A DNA stretch of 64,000 bases from Solibacillus sp040274725 (GCA_040274725.1 JBEMAQ010000008.1:1-64000); one strand, 5' to 3'. Counted from the stretch's first letter, positions 9,095 through 18,025 are shown. Program-made: numbers and translations. Notes: a model not told the origin generated them from the letters alone.

Positions 9095-10579
9095 TTAATT
9101 CGCTAATGTAAATTGATCTTTCCCACCATTTTTTGAACGATATAACGCCTCATCTGCACGCACAAATAAATCAATTTCAAGCTCATGTGGATCTTGACTT
9201 ATTGCCCCGCCAATACTTACCGATAAATGTGACCACACATCACCGCGCACTTCTTCATGCTTATACTGACGAACCCGAGCCAGAACAGCACTCGCTTTTT
9301 CATCCATATCCTGCGTGTCCGTGTCCTCAAGTACGATCCCGAACTCATCGCCCCCTAACCTGACAACAAAGCCGTCATTTCCTGTCACCTCATGCAAGCC
9401 TTTTGTTAAATCCTTTAATACTTTATCCCCCATCGCATGACCAAATTGATCATTAGCCTGCTTAAAATTATCCAAGTCCACTAATAATAAACCGGGTGTC
9501 CCTTTGCGCTTTTTCAGTACTTCATCCATTTTCGAAATATATGTCGCACGGTTATACGCCCCTGTTAACGAATCAAACGTCGCAAGCTTAACCGTTTTCG
9601 CTAATAACTTACTAATAACTAATAATAAAATCGCGGTTGTCACAAGCGCCAATGCAATCAGTTTCATTTGTTGAATTAAAATGGCGTCTTTTGCCTGCTT
9701 CTCGCTGAAATTACCGTATTTCACATACACAATACGACGTGTAGATTCCCCACGCTGCGCCTCTGCCTCATACGGTAAAAAACGATGTGTTTCTTGATAG
9801 CCATGCTCATGCTCTACAACAAATTCTGCCGGCTTCATTGACTGTCTCGCTTCATTAAAATACGCCTGAAACTTCGCTGGCATATCCTCCACCGTTATCC
9901 TTTTTCCCGCAGAATCATCTAAAAATATACCGCCTGAATTAATCGTTTGTACATCAATTAAATCACTATAAAGTGTCTTTAATTTTGAAGCGGTTTCACC
10001 AAAATTAAACGTTTGAAATACAGAAACATCCTTTAACACGACACCAATTTCTAATAAATAGTTCCCATCTGGTGTCGCTAAATAGCTAAACTTACGTATT
10101 TGCCCTGTCGTTGTCGAAACATCTACGCCATCTGAATAAAACTCTCCCGACAAACGACGCTCATCTAATAGCTTTGCAAAATTAGCGCAGCACTCCGAAA
10201 AGTCTAGCCCGACATCCTGCAAAAAAGTCGTTTTAACTACTTTATTTTGTTTATTTAATATGTATAAATCCATGTCATGATGCTCGCTTAAACGTTCTAA
10301 ATCCCACGTATCAATCTGTGGATTTTCCTTATAATAGTCCCGAAGCTTATACAATTCCTGTCGCATCATATCTGTTAAATTTGTATCAAAATAATAATGC
10401 GCATTATCAACAGCACGCATATCTGCCAATATGTGATGCTCGGTCAGCTCATGGCTTTGCTTTACCTGCTCCTCAATATTATTTAGCAATACTTGCTGAT
10501 TCGCATAAAAAATAACGGTTATTAAAATGAGCGAATAGATTAATAGTGATAGCAATAAATTCATCCGTAATTTCTTCAT
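9095..10579 (-). CDS. Membrane diguanylate cyclase (GGDEF)
   Basis: Predicted c-di-GMP synthase, 494 residues. TM helix at 7-28 (LLLSLLIYSLILITVIFYA), an extracytoplasmic sensor of about 270 residues with no family I recognise, a second TM helix near 305-325 (MKLIALALVTTAILLLVISK), then GGDEF to the C terminus. DSLTGAYNR opens the domain, and the signature GGDEF is intact near residue 410. The upstream inhibition-site Arg and Asp are both replaced by Gly. There is no HAMP or EAL. The ATG at 10579 follows GGGGGAT. It has its own promoter and terminator. The sensor may detect small ligands, but nothing in sequence says which. Confidence 0.9.
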   Translation of the reverse strand: MKKLRMNLLLSLLIYSLILITVIFYANQQVLLNNIEEQVKQSHELTEHHILADMRAVDNAHYYFDTNLTDMMRQELYKLRDYYKENPQIDTWDLERLSEHHDMDLYILNKQNKVVKTTFLQDVGLDFSECCANFAKLLDERRLSGEFYSDGVDVSTTTGQIRKFSYLATPDGNYLLEIGVVLKDVSVFQTFNFGETASKLKTLYSDLIDVQTINSGGIFLDDSAGKRITVEDMPAKFQAYFNEARQSMKPAEFVVEHEHGYQETHRFLPYEAEAQRGESTRRIVYVKYGNFSEKQAKDAILIQQMKLIALALVTTAILLLVISKLLAKTVKLATFDSLTGAYNRATYISKMDEVLKKRKGTPGLLLVDLDNFKQANDQFGHAMGDKVLKDLTKGLHEVTGNDGFVVRLGGDEFGIVLEDTDTQDMDEKASAVLARVRQYKHEEVRGDVWSHLSVSIGGAISQDPHELEIDLFVRADEALYRSKNGGKDQFTLAN

Positions 10580-10634
10580 TTCTATCCCCCAAAATAAGTA
10601 TATTAGTAGCAAAAAATCCTTTTTTAGCTAACTA

Positions 10635-10663
10635 ATTATACAATATTTGATATTTCCATACAA
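10635..10663 (-). promoter_or_regulatory. SigA promoter of the diguanylate cyclase gene
   Basis: On the minus strand, TTGTAT (10663-10658), a 17-bp spacer and a perfect TATAAT (10640-10635), about 55 bp before the ATG. The rest of the 301-bp gap 10580-10880 is AT-rich and otherwise holds only the yfnA promoter. Confidence 0.7.
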
Positions 10664-10817
10664 CTTTCTACTTTCCAGTAACCTTATATACTCTAATAGA
10701 AAATTATTACATATTATAATTATCCCCTACACTTTATCATTTTTTTGCTTTTTAACACACGTATCGCTACAAAATACTACAATATCGTAAATTCTACACT
10801 TCACCGGAACAAAGTAC

Positions 10818-10846
10818 TTCAATTTTCTAATAATTAGTGATAGAAT
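10818..10846 (+). promoter_or_regulatory. Candidate SigA promoter of the amino acid permease
   Basis: TTCAAT at 10818-10823, a 17-bp spacer, TAGAAT at 10841-10846, 35 bp before the start codon. Confidence 0.5.
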
Positions 10847-10880
10847 TTTGTGTATTTCAAAAAAAGAATAGGTGTAAATT

Positions 10881-12266
10881 ATGAGTAAATTATTTCGAAA
10901 AAAGGATGTAACCGAGCTCTTACGACAAGATAATCGGATACAGCTTCAAAAAAACTTAAATGCTTGGGATTTAATTTTATTAGGTGTCGGTGCCATTGTC
11001 GGGACAGGAATTTTTATCCTACCAGGGACAGTTGCCGCACTTCATAGTGGTCCTGGCATTGTCTTTTCATTTATTATCGCTGCTGTTGTCTGTATTTTAG
11101 CCGGAATGTGTTATTCTGAATTTTCTTCTGCGCTTCCTGTGACTGGCAGTGCGTACACATATAGCTATGTCGTTTACGGGGAAATGATTGCCTGGCTTGT
11201 CGGCTGGGCACTGCTACTTGAGTACGGACTTGCAACGGCCGCTGTTGCAACAGGCTGGTCTGGCTATTTTTCTTCTTTACTAGCTGGCTTTAACTTGCAC
11301 TTACCTACAGCCATTTCTGCGGCCTTTAATCCTGATGCAGGCACCTATCTTAACCTACCTGCTGTATTAATTGTCCTATTCATCGGCTTTTTATTAACGC
11401 TTGGTATGAAGGAATCTGCACGCTTTAATGCGATTATGGTATTTGTCAAGGTTGGCGTTATTTTATTATTTATCGTTGTTGGTGCGTTCTATGTACAGCC
11501 AGAAAACTTAACACCAATCGCGCCATTTGGTGTTGGCGGAATCCTGACAGGTGCAGCGCTTGTATTCTTTGCGTACCTTGGCTTTGATGCGGTGTCATCC
11601 GCGGCCGAAGAAGTACGCAATCCACAGCGCAATATGCCGATTGGAATCATCGGCTCGATTGTTTTATGTACGCTATTATATATTGCCGTGTCGATTGTCT
11701 TAACAGGCATCGTGCCTTACACGGAGCTAAATGTCGCGAACCCTGTAAGCTTTGCGCTACAAATTGTAAACCAGGACTCGATTGCTGGTATTATTTCACT
11801 TGGCGCTATTGTCGGCATGATGACCGTTATTCTTGTGATGCTTTATGGTGGGACACGTCTGCTTATGGCATTTAGTCGTGATGGTCTCGTACCGAAAGTA
11901 ATGAGCGAGCTACATCCGAAACGCAAAACACCGGTGAAAAACACATGGATTTTCACACTATTGATTGCGCTTTGTGCAGGCTTTATCCCGCTTGATAAAT
12001 TAACAGAGCTTGTGAACATGGGCACACTGCTTGCATTTACAATGGTATCCGCGGGAATCTTACTCCTGCGCAAAAATAAAAACATCCCGAGTGGTGGCTT
12101 TAAAGTACCACTTTACCCCGTGTTACCGATTTTATCATTTGTTGCTTGTATCTTTTTAATTTTACAGCTATCGATTCATACGTGGATCGCGTGCTTCATT
12201 TGGTTTTTAATCGGCCTTGTCGTTTACTTTGCTTATGGAAAACGTCACAGCACAATGGAAAAATAA
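10881..12266 (+). CDS. yfnA: APC-family amino acid permease (YfnA/CAT-like)
   Basis: Integral membrane amino acid transporter of the amino acid-polyamine-organocation superfamily, 461 residues, the same length as Bacillus YfnA. Twelve hydrophobic helices can be drawn. The first has the conserved unwound-helix motif GVGAIVGTGIFILPG (about residues 36-50), and helix 6 has FFAYLGFDAVSSAAEEVRNPQ, characteristic of the CAT branch. The ribosome binding site is weak (AGGTG). It is a single gene with its own promoter and a strong terminator. The substrate is unknown; cationic or broad neutral amino acids are most likely for this branch. Confidence 0.85.
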   Translation: MSKLFRKKDVTELLRQDNRIQLQKNLNAWDLILLGVGAIVGTGIFILPGTVAALHSGPGIVFSFIIAAVVCILAGMCYSEFSSALPVTGSAYTYSYVVYGEMIAWLVGWALLLEYGLATAAVATGWSGYFSSLLAGFNLHLPTAISAAFNPDAGTYLNLPAVLIVLFIGFLLTLGMKESARFNAIMVFVKVGVILLFIVVGAFYVQPENLTPIAPFGVGGILTGAALVFFAYLGFDAVSSAAEEVRNPQRNMPIGIIGSIVLCTLLYIAVSIVLTGIVPYTELNVANPVSFALQIVNQDSIAGIISLGAIVGMMTVILVMLYGGTRLLMAFSRDGLVPKVMSELHPKRKTPVKNTWIFTLLIALCAGFIPLDKLTELVNMGTLLAFTMVSAGILLLRKNKNIPSGGFKVPLYPVLPILSFVACIFLILQLSIHTWIACFIWFLIGLVVYFAYGKRHSTMEK

Positions 12267-12272
12267 TTTTTG

Positions 12273-12306
12273 GAGCTATTTGAATTTTTATTCAAATAGC
12301 TCTTTT
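12273..12306 (+). terminator. Terminator of the amino acid permease gene
   Basis: Perfect 12-bp stem GAGCTATTTGAA / TTCAAATAGCTC followed by TTTTT. Confidence 0.9.
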
Positions 12307-12430
12307 TAATATGATAATATTATAAGGTAATTCTTGTAATTGAAGTTAAAAAATAATCTCCTCTTTCAAGGGATCAAAAATTTAATTTTACAGTTCAAAA
12401 AGAATTTACGATGAAAAGGGAGGTATATGG

Positions 12431-13999
12431 ATGAAAAAATTACTTATCACATTTGCTGCATTACTCATTTTTTTAACACCTTTACATAGTTTACCAGCAA
12501 ATGCAGACGTGCTTTATACAGATGTGTCTGACCAATTTCGTGCAAAGGCCGAATTTGACTTTTTAGTCGAGCGCGGCATTTTGCAGCCGAATGACCAGCA
12601 GGAATTCGGTATTAATGAAGCGATTACACGTATTGAGGCAGTGCAAATTTTGGCTGATGCACTTGCGCTTGATGTAGAAAATGCACCGACTGTGACGTTT
12701 CCAGATGTCGCTTCAGAGGACACAGCAACGGTTCAACTAACATCGGCTGTCGTGCAGGCAAACATTATGAAGGGCAATGAGCACGGTGAGTTTCGACCAC
12801 ATGACCCGCTAACACGCGCACAAATGGCAACTATTCTAGTGAGGGCCTTTCAATTAGAAGGGAAAGCAACGAAATCGTTCCCGGATGTGCACGCAGATCA
12901 GCTAGCCATTCACACATTAGTTGCAAACCGCATTACGACAGGCTTTGAGGACGGAACATTCCGACCAAATGCGTCGATTACAAAGGCAAATTTCGTCGTA
13001 TTTTTAGCGCGAATTTTAAATAAAGATTTCCGCAAAGATATCGTCGAAGTACCGGCAGCACTTCCAGTAAACAGCTGCGTAAAGCCATTAAAAACGCCAA
13101 CTTATAAAATTGACGTAGAAGTCTCAAATCTTTGGGATAAACCAACGATTGCACGTAAAGTGGATAACCCTTCGTTAACAAACCCAACGAATATGGGTGG
13201 CTGGGTAAAAAATATGCGCCTATCTGAAAAGCGCTGGTTAATCGACCGTGTGCATACGCAAAGCTTATACGGCGATGAGGTGACGATTTTAAAAAGCAGC
13301 GGTAACTGGTACCGTGTCGCACTGAACGACCAATATGTAGCGTACCAAAAAGAAGGCTATCCAGGCTGGGTACCAAAATCTCACGTAACGAAGGTAACAG
13401 AGGATTATTCTGACTGTGCCATTGCGATTGTAACAGCGAAATTTACACCGCTTTACAACGAGATCAATAAAGCAAAGTTTATGAATATTAGCTATGCCAC
13501 AATTTTACCGGTTGTTGGAGAAGATAAGAAGTTTTATCACGTACAAACGCCAGCGAACGGCGTTAAGCTTCTTAAAAAAGAAGATTCAAAATCATTCGCA
13601 AGCTATAAAGATGTACCAAAACCAACTGCCAAAACGATTATCGACGAGGCGAAACGCTATTTAGGTCTGCCGTATTTATGGGCAGGTATTTCTCCTCACG
13701 GCTATGACTGCTCAGGTATTTTATATGCCGTCTACCGTGCGCATGGCATTATGCTGCCACGTGATTCGTTCTATCAGGCAACAAAGGGTAAAGCGGTAGC
13801 GAAGAAGAACTTAATGCCGGGTGATTTAGTATTCTTTGCTTACGGTGGTGGTACAGGCAAGGTATACCATGTCGCACTTTACATCGGCAATGGCAAAATG
13901 CTCCACGCACCAAATGCTTCTTCTAAAGTACGCATTGAGTCACTAAATCAAGGTGTCTATTTAAAAAACTATTCTGGCGCACGTCGCTATTTAGACTAA
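12431..13999 (+). CDS. Secreted SLH-domain NlpC/P60 cell-wall endopeptidase
   Basis: 522-residue exported peptidoglycan hydrolase. Signal peptide at 1-25 (MKKLLITFAALLIFLTPLHS, cleavage near ANA-DV). Three SLH repeats (about 28-75, 90-135, 150-195; seen in DPLTRAQMATILVRAF and NASITKANFVVFLARIL) should bind it to pyruvylated wall polymer. Two SH3-like segments follow (about 220-385, with GNWYRVAL and GYPGWVPKSHV). The NlpC/P60 domain (390-522) has Cys427 in YDCSG, His480 in YHVALY and His492 in MLHAP. The layout resembles YkfC gamma-D-glutamyl-diamino-acid endopeptidase with an S-layer anchor added. ATG after GGGAGG. A role in wall turnover is inferred. Confidence 0.9.
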   Translation: MKKLLITFAALLIFLTPLHSLPANADVLYTDVSDQFRAKAEFDFLVERGILQPNDQQEFGINEAITRIEAVQILADALALDVENAPTVTFPDVASEDTATVQLTSAVVQANIMKGNEHGEFRPHDPLTRAQMATILVRAFQLEGKATKSFPDVHADQLAIHTLVANRITTGFEDGTFRPNASITKANFVVFLARILNKDFRKDIVEVPAALPVNSCVKPLKTPTYKIDVEVSNLWDKPTIARKVDNPSLTNPTNMGGWVKNMRLSEKRWLIDRVHTQSLYGDEVTILKSSGNWYRVALNDQYVAYQKEGYPGWVPKSHVTKVTEDYSDCAIAIVTAKFTPLYNEINKAKFMNISYATILPVVGEDKKFYHVQTPANGVKLLKKEDSKSFASYKDVPKPTAKTIIDEAKRYLGLPYLWAGISPHGYDCSGILYAVYRAHGIMLPRDSFYQATKGKAVAKKNLMPGDLVFFAYGGGTGKVYHVALYIGNGKMLHAPNASSKVRIESLNQGVYLKNYSGARRYLD

Positions 14000-14000
14000 T

Positions 14001-14038
14001 AAAAATGACCGATTCGTCTATGAATCGGTCATTTTTTT
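14001..14038. terminator. Bidirectional terminator after the wall endopeptidase and MarR genes
   Basis: AAAAATGACCGATTC / GAATCGGTCATTTTTT with loop GTCTAT; it serves both convergent genes. Confidence 0.9.
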
Positions 14039-14450
14039 ACTGCCCTATCCATGGCAATTGTAATAATTTTTTTAATTGTACATAGTGCTCTTTCCCAATC
14101 GACTGCTCGATTTGGTGCTCGATTTGTCGTTGTATGACTAGGCTTTTCTCAAAAATTTCATAGCCAAGTGGCGTCAAATCTACTTTTTTTTGTACTTTTG
14201 GTGCTTTAATAATCGATGCCTGTACTAAGCCCTTCTCCTCTAACGCCGTAATAAATTTATGGACGGCCTGTTTCGTTATATCTAGATGCTTCATTAATTG
14301 TGGGACTGTTGAATTGCCATGGTGAATATTGTTAATGACAGTCCATTCCGCACTCGTTAGCTGAAGGTCATAATGTTCCTGCCATAACTTCTCTGCCTCA
14401 TCTCGAAGCTGCTTATATTGTCTATATAGTATTTCGATAATATCAACCAT
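14037..14450 (-). CDS. MarR-family transcriptional regulator
   Basis: 137-residue winged-helix regulator. The MarR core is visible: LTSAEWTVINNIHHGNSTVP, then LMKHLDITKQAVHKFITALE and EEKGLVQASI, with the charged wing KAPKVQKKVDLTPLGYE. The ATG at 14450 follows AAGGAGG at the right distance; a longer reading up to 14663 would run through the promoter and into the divergent gene. It lies back to back with a CarD-like gene, and both promoters share one operator, so it probably represses itself and that neighbour. Ligand unknown. Confidence 0.85.
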   Translation of the reverse strand: MVDIIEILYRQYKQLRDEAEKLWQEHYDLQLTSAEWTVINNIHHGNSTVPQLMKHLDITKQAVHKFITALEEKGLVQASIIKAPKVQKKVDLTPLGYEIFEKSLVIQRQIEHQIEQSIGKEHYVQLKKLLQLPWIGQ

Positions 14451-14474
14451 GTAAACATCCTCCTTGCTGTTACT

Positions 14475-14537
14475 ATAATAAGCAGTTATGCACGCTTGGT
14501 CAATTAGGTTGACTAAAAAACATCTATGCGTTAAAAT
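14475..14537. promoter_or_regulatory. Face-to-face divergent promoters with a shared MarR operator
   Basis: Minus strand (marR): TTGACC at 14503-14498, 17-bp spacer, TATTAT at 14480-14475. Plus strand (carD-like): TTGACT at 14509-14514, 17-bp spacer, TAAAAT at 14532-14537. The two -35 boxes are only 5 bp apart, and the palindrome TTAG-GTTGA-CTAA (14504-14516) spans them. One bound dimer could close both promoters. Confidence 0.7.
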
Positions 14538-14576
14538 TAAGGTAAACTTAGTTGACGATAGATGGAGGGAAATGAC

Positions 14577-15071
14577 ATGTATCAAATCGGTGACACGACA
14601 TTTTACAATGCATATGGCATTTGTACAATTACAGGCATAGAGGATCGTGATTTTCATGGTCAAACACAGCCGTATTATATTTTACATTCTACACACTACC
14701 CAACCTTAACACTTTATCACCCCGTAAATAGCGAGAACTCTCAATTGAAAAAAGTGCTTTCTGAATTAGAGGCCATTCAATTATTAAATTGCTTTAAAGA
14801 GCCTGCGAGCGCTTGGGAGGACCGTGCCAATACGCGTTCCCAACAATCAAAAGCCATCTTGAACTCACAAGACCACCTGCAAATTGCTCAGCTAATGAAT
14901 ACACTTTGCCGTAAAAAGGTCGAGCTTGAAGCAGTAGATAAAAAGCTTTCACCGCAGGATGCTCAAGTGTTACAGCGGATTGCTCCTATTTTATACGATG
15001 AATTAGCCATCGCACTTAATGTAACAAAGGAACAAATGACAGCAAAAATCGACAAACTGATGCAACAATAA
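14577..15071 (+). CDS. CarD-like (CarD/TRCF RNA-polymerase-interacting domain) transcriptional regulator
   Basis: 164 residues. The N-terminal 60 (MYQIGDTTFYNAYGICTITG, YYILHSTHYPTLTLYHPV) match the CarD/CdnL RNA-polymerase-interacting fold also found in Mfd. The rest is helical, as in CarD proteins that contact promoter DNA at the transcription bubble. The ATG at 14577 is chosen because GGAGGG sits 7 bp upstream; an ATG at 14562 overlaps that site. It is transcribed from a clear SigA promoter under the MarR-type operator. Its target genes are unknown. Compared with essential mycobacterial CarD this is likely an accessory regulator. Confidence 0.75.
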   Translation: MYQIGDTTFYNAYGICTITGIEDRDFHGQTQPYYILHSTHYPTLTLYHPVNSENSQLKKVLSELEAIQLLNCFKEPASAWEDRANTRSQQSKAILNSQDHLQIAQLMNTLCRKKVELEAVDKKLSPQDAQVLQRIAPILYDELAIALNVTKEQMTAKIDKLMQQ

Positions 15072-15121
15072 AAAAAGAGGAGGCTTCGCTACAACGATGT
15101 AGCAAAGCCTCCTCTTTTTTT
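15070..15121. terminator. Bidirectional terminator after the CarD-like and hydrolase genes
   Basis: Long stem AAAAAAGAGGAGGCTT-c-GCTAC / GTAGC-a-AAGCCTCCTCTTTTTT around loop AACGAT. Confidence 0.9.
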
Positions 15122-15659
15122 ATTTCACAATTTTACTAATCGCCTTAAATGCATCGCCCTTTGCAATCTGCTGCATTTCAAATAGGGCCATCTCGACACT
15201 CGTAATCGTTGCCCCAAGCTGTAGCATCTTCTCGATACCGACCTCACGATTACCTGCTGTGCGTGACGTTACGCAATCTGCTAACACTTCTACCTCATAA
15301 CCATTTGCAAGTAAATGCGCCGCTGTCTGGTACACACAAATATGTGTTTCAATGCCTGCTAAAAGCACTTTTTTCCGCCCTGTCTGCTCTAATTGCTGGA
15401 CAAATTCTGCTGTGTCATATGCACTAAACGTAATTTTTTCAATCAACTTCACATCGCTTAATTCAGCAGCAATTTTTTCAACAGTTGGCCCGAGCCCCTT
15501 CGGATATTGTTCGAGCCATAAAATCGGTAGCTCAAGCACCTTTGCTCCTTGTACAATACGTACAATATTATCAATGACAAACGCCGATTCATCGACAATT
15601 TCAGCAAGCTTCCCCTGAATATCAATTAACACAAGTACTGTTTCTTCTTTTGTAAGCAT
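15120..15659 (-). CDS. Isochorismatase-family cysteine hydrolase
   Basis: 179-residue cytoplasmic hydrolase of the isochorismatase/nicotinamidase superfamily. Catalytic-type residues are visible: Asp13 in VLIDIQGKL, a Lys in LIEKITFSAY, and Cys in GIETHICVYQTA. The cis-peptide and substrate-loop layout fits YcaC-like hydrolases rather than nicotinamidase, since the metal-binding DxHxxxH is not seen. The ATG at 15659 follows GGGGGA; the ORF can be read 10 codons further upstream, but that includes the ribosome binding site. Substrate unknown; a single gene. Confidence 0.85.
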   Translation of the reverse strand: MLTKEETVLVLIDIQGKLAEIVDESAFVIDNIVRIVQGAKVLELPILWLEQYPKGLGPTVEKIAAELSDVKLIEKITFSAYDTAEFVQQLEQTGRKKVLLAGIETHICVYQTAAHLLANGYEVEVLADCVTSRTAGNREVGIEKMLQLGATITSVEMALFEMQQIAKGDAFKAISKIVK

Positions 15660-15741
15660 AAAAAATCCCCCTTTATTCCATTTTCCCATCCATATCTAGT
15701 ATAATCAAAAGCTATTTGATTACGCTATTCTTTTTTACAAT

Positions 15742-15770
15742 TTGAACGCCTCCGCAGTTCACTGTATAGT
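15742..15770 (+). promoter_or_regulatory. SigA promoter of the four-helix membrane protein gene
   Basis: TTGAAC (15742-15747), a 17-bp spacer, TATAGT (15765-15770), 26 bp before the ATG. Confidence 0.65.
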
Positions 15771-15796
15771 AAGAACTATAGTTAGGAGGATTTATT

Positions 15797-16276
15797 ATGT
15801 TACGTCTTAGTTGGCTCATTAGCATTGGCATCTCGTTATTTGGTGTGCTACTTATTGAGCACTTTTTTACAATGGAACCCGATGGTGTCGCAAATGGCGG
15901 CAATCTCGGTGCACTTGGTCTAGCACTCGTTTGCCCCTTTGTAGCACTTAGTTTATTTATTACATTCCGCTATTTTACAGAACTTATGCGCATGTCAAAA
16001 GACGCATTACTGCGCAGTATTTATATTGGTTTTGGCTTTGCACTACTTATTTTTGTTATCTACTATGCAATTGGCTATAAAAACGATGTATATACGGCAC
16101 TCGGTGGCGATACAAAGGCGCCAGGCTCTATTATTTACGGCTTCCCATTACTGAATGAATATACAAACCGCGTATTCATTAATTTTTATACGTTTGCAGC
16201 GATCCATTTAATCAGTGCATTAGCTGGTGTGTTTTTTGGGATTTTTAGGAAAACATCTACACATGTAGCTGAATAA
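15797..16276 (+). CDS. Small integral membrane protein of unknown function (four predicted helices)
   Basis: I do not recognise this gene with confidence; it looks like a conserved Bacillales membrane family (possibly DUF5366). 159 residues. Hydrophobic segments lie near 5-22, 38-60, 74-95 and 133-153. A soluble loop (about 96-130, with YKNDVYTALGGDTKAPGS) lies between the last two. Perfect ribosome binding site AGGAGG, a good SigA promoter and its own terminator, so it is certainly a gene. No neighbour hints at a role. Confidence 0.75.
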   Translation: MLRLSWLISIGISLFGVLLIEHFFTMEPDGVANGGNLGALGLALVCPFVALSLFITFRYFTELMRMSKDALLRSIYIGFGFALLIFVIYYAIGYKNDVYTALGGDTKAPGSIIYGFPLLNEYTNRVFINFYTFAAIHLISALAGVFFGIFRKTSTHVAE

Positions 16277-16287
16277 AGAGCTATGCC

Positions 16288-16327
16288 AAAATGAGCCTTC
16301 CTACTAATTGTAGAAAAGGCTCATTTT
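16288..16327. terminator. Bidirectional terminator after the membrane protein and PAS-MCP genes
   Basis: AAAATGAGCCTT / AAGGCTCATTTT with an inner stem CTAC / GTAG. Confidence 0.85.
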
Positions 16328-16332
16328 ATTAT

Positions 16333-17841
16333 TTATTGATGTTTTGCAAAATCTACAAGATCCTGTGACATCGTATTAATTTCATCTGCCGAAGCATTCA
16401 TTTGCTCGGTTAGTGCAGCCTGCATTTGCGATAGGTCGCTAATTTTTGCCATATAGCCAATAATCGTGTCAATTGACTGTTTCATTTGCGTTAAGCTTGA
16501 TTCAATATTATCGGTTGCCTCCGCAGAGTTAACAGCAAGTTTCCGTACTTCATCCGCTACAACACCAAAGCCTTTGCCGTGTTCTCCAGCACGTGCTGCC
16601 TCGATCGCTGCGTTTAAGCCTAACAGATTCGTTTGATCAGCAATGCCCTTAATGAAATTCGAGATGACCTGTGTCTCGTCCGCCAACCCTTTTGCACCAT
16701 TTGCCGCAACCGTGGTCTTCTCCTGCGTATGTGCCAGCTCCTGTGCCTGTATCGTAATCGAGTTAATGCCCTCAACCATTTCTGCAATCGACGCCGATAA
16801 TTCTTCCATACGAGCGGTCGTTTCCTCTACCATCATCTCTTTATTCTTTTCGAGCGAAATATCTCGAATTGTACCCGCAACACGTAGCGGTGCACCTTTT
16901 GCGTCACGTCTTGTCGTACCGCTTGCATGGAACCAGCGATATTCACCCGATTTTAATTGCAGGCGATAATCCAAATCAAATGGTGTACGCCCTGAGAAAT
17001 CCATTAAATGGTTTGTAAATGCTTGCATTGCTACCTCTTTATCCTCTGGGTGTAGACGATCACTCCATGAGCTCATCACGTTCGGGAAGTCACGCTCATC
17101 TGTAAAGCCTAATGTTTTACGGAACTGTGGGCTCCACCAAAACTCATTTTCCGGATTCACTGGGTCGCCCTGCTCCACCGTCATATCCCAAGGTGCTTCG
17201 ACTAGCGCCTCGTTAATTAAATCATAACGTGTCACAACGTCTTGCAGCTTCTCTTCATTCATTTTTTGATCATGAATATTTGTAATCGTTGCAATCATAC
17301 GATACGGCATACCGTTCGAATGACGCTTCGCTGTACCAAATGTATGTACCCAACGATACTGACCATCCTTAAACAGCATTAAATGATCCATTTCAAAGCG
17401 TGTACGGCCTGATTTGTCATTTAAATGTGCGATAATGCCTGCCATTACCTTCTCGCCTTCTTGAGACGGTACTAACGTCTTTAAATCAGCAAATCCATTG
17501 TCTAGCTCGCGCTCCCCGTAGCCAAGCATTTTCTTTAATGCCGGATCAATCATAAAGCTATTTTCTTTATGATAAAAATCACCATTCGGTAAACCCATCT
17601 CCCAAAAGCCTACATTGTTGATTGTCGTTAAATTGTTTAATTTTTGACGCAATTTACATTCATATACTTCACGTAATTCATTTATTTGCTTAAAGTTTGA
17701 AATAATTTCTTGTAAGACTTCATTTTCTGATGAAATCTCATATTGAAATTCAAAATCACCTTGTTGTGCCTGCTGTAACTGCTGTTTGCTTACTTGTAAT
17801 AAAGCCTCTAACGAAACAGCTTTTTCTCTATTAAAAAGCAA
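16333..17841 (-). CDS. Soluble PAS-domain methyl-accepting chemotaxis-like protein
   Basis: 502 residues, no transmembrane segment, so a cytoplasmic receptor. Two PAS-PAC units (about 70-190 and 205-335; both contain a WxxxFGT or WFHASGT-type strand and the LHPEDK motif) are followed by a short MCP signalling domain (about 345-500). The MCP hairpin tip is NLLGLNAAIEAARAGEHGKG, then FGVVADEVRKLA, so it should bind CheA/CheW. Such double-PAS receptors often carry heme or flavin and sense oxygen or redox state; no ligand-binding residue can be assigned here. TTG start at 17841 after GGAGGG. Confidence 0.88.
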   Translation of the reverse strand: MLFNREKAVSLEALLQVSKQQLQQAQQGDFEFQYEISSENEVLQEIISNFKQINELREVYECKLRQKLNNLTTINNVGFWEMGLPNGDFYHKENSFMIDPALKKMLGYGERELDNGFADLKTLVPSQEGEKVMAGIIAHLNDKSGRTRFEMDHLMLFKDGQYRWVHTFGTAKRHSNGMPYRMIATITNIHDQKMNEEKLQDVVTRYDLINEALVEAPWDMTVEQGDPVNPENEFWWSPQFRKTLGFTDERDFPNVMSSWSDRLHPEDKEVAMQAFTNHLMDFSGRTPFDLDYRLQLKSGEYRWFHASGTTRRDAKGAPLRVAGTIRDISLEKNKEMMVEETTARMEELSASIAEMVEGINSITIQAQELAHTQEKTTVAANGAKGLADETQVISNFIKGIADQTNLLGLNAAIEAARAGEHGKGFGVVADEVRKLAVNSAEATDNIESSLTQMKQSIDTIIGYMAKISDLSQMQAALTEQMNASADEINTMSQDLVDFAKHQ

Positions 17842-17855
17842 AAAATTCCCTCCAA

Positions 17856-17899
17856 GATTTATAATAGTCCATTATAAATCAACATACTTTCTCTAACAA
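17856..17899 (-). promoter_or_regulatory. Promoter of the PAS-MCP gene with a 25-bp dyad over the -10
   Basis: Minus strand TTGTTA (17899-17894), 17-bp spacer, TATAAT (17876-17871). The -10 lies inside an inverted repeat GATTTATAAT-N5-ATTATAAATC (17856-17880), a likely operator for an unknown repressor. Confidence 0.6.
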
Positions 17900-18025
17900 T
17901 ACAAATGAATCTTTACGTACAATAATTTATCGAATTAAAGGTAAATTATACATAAAAAACCACTAATCATTCACAGGAAACAAAATATATAATATTCCCC
18001 ATTACCTTACTATGTTTAAATCAAA

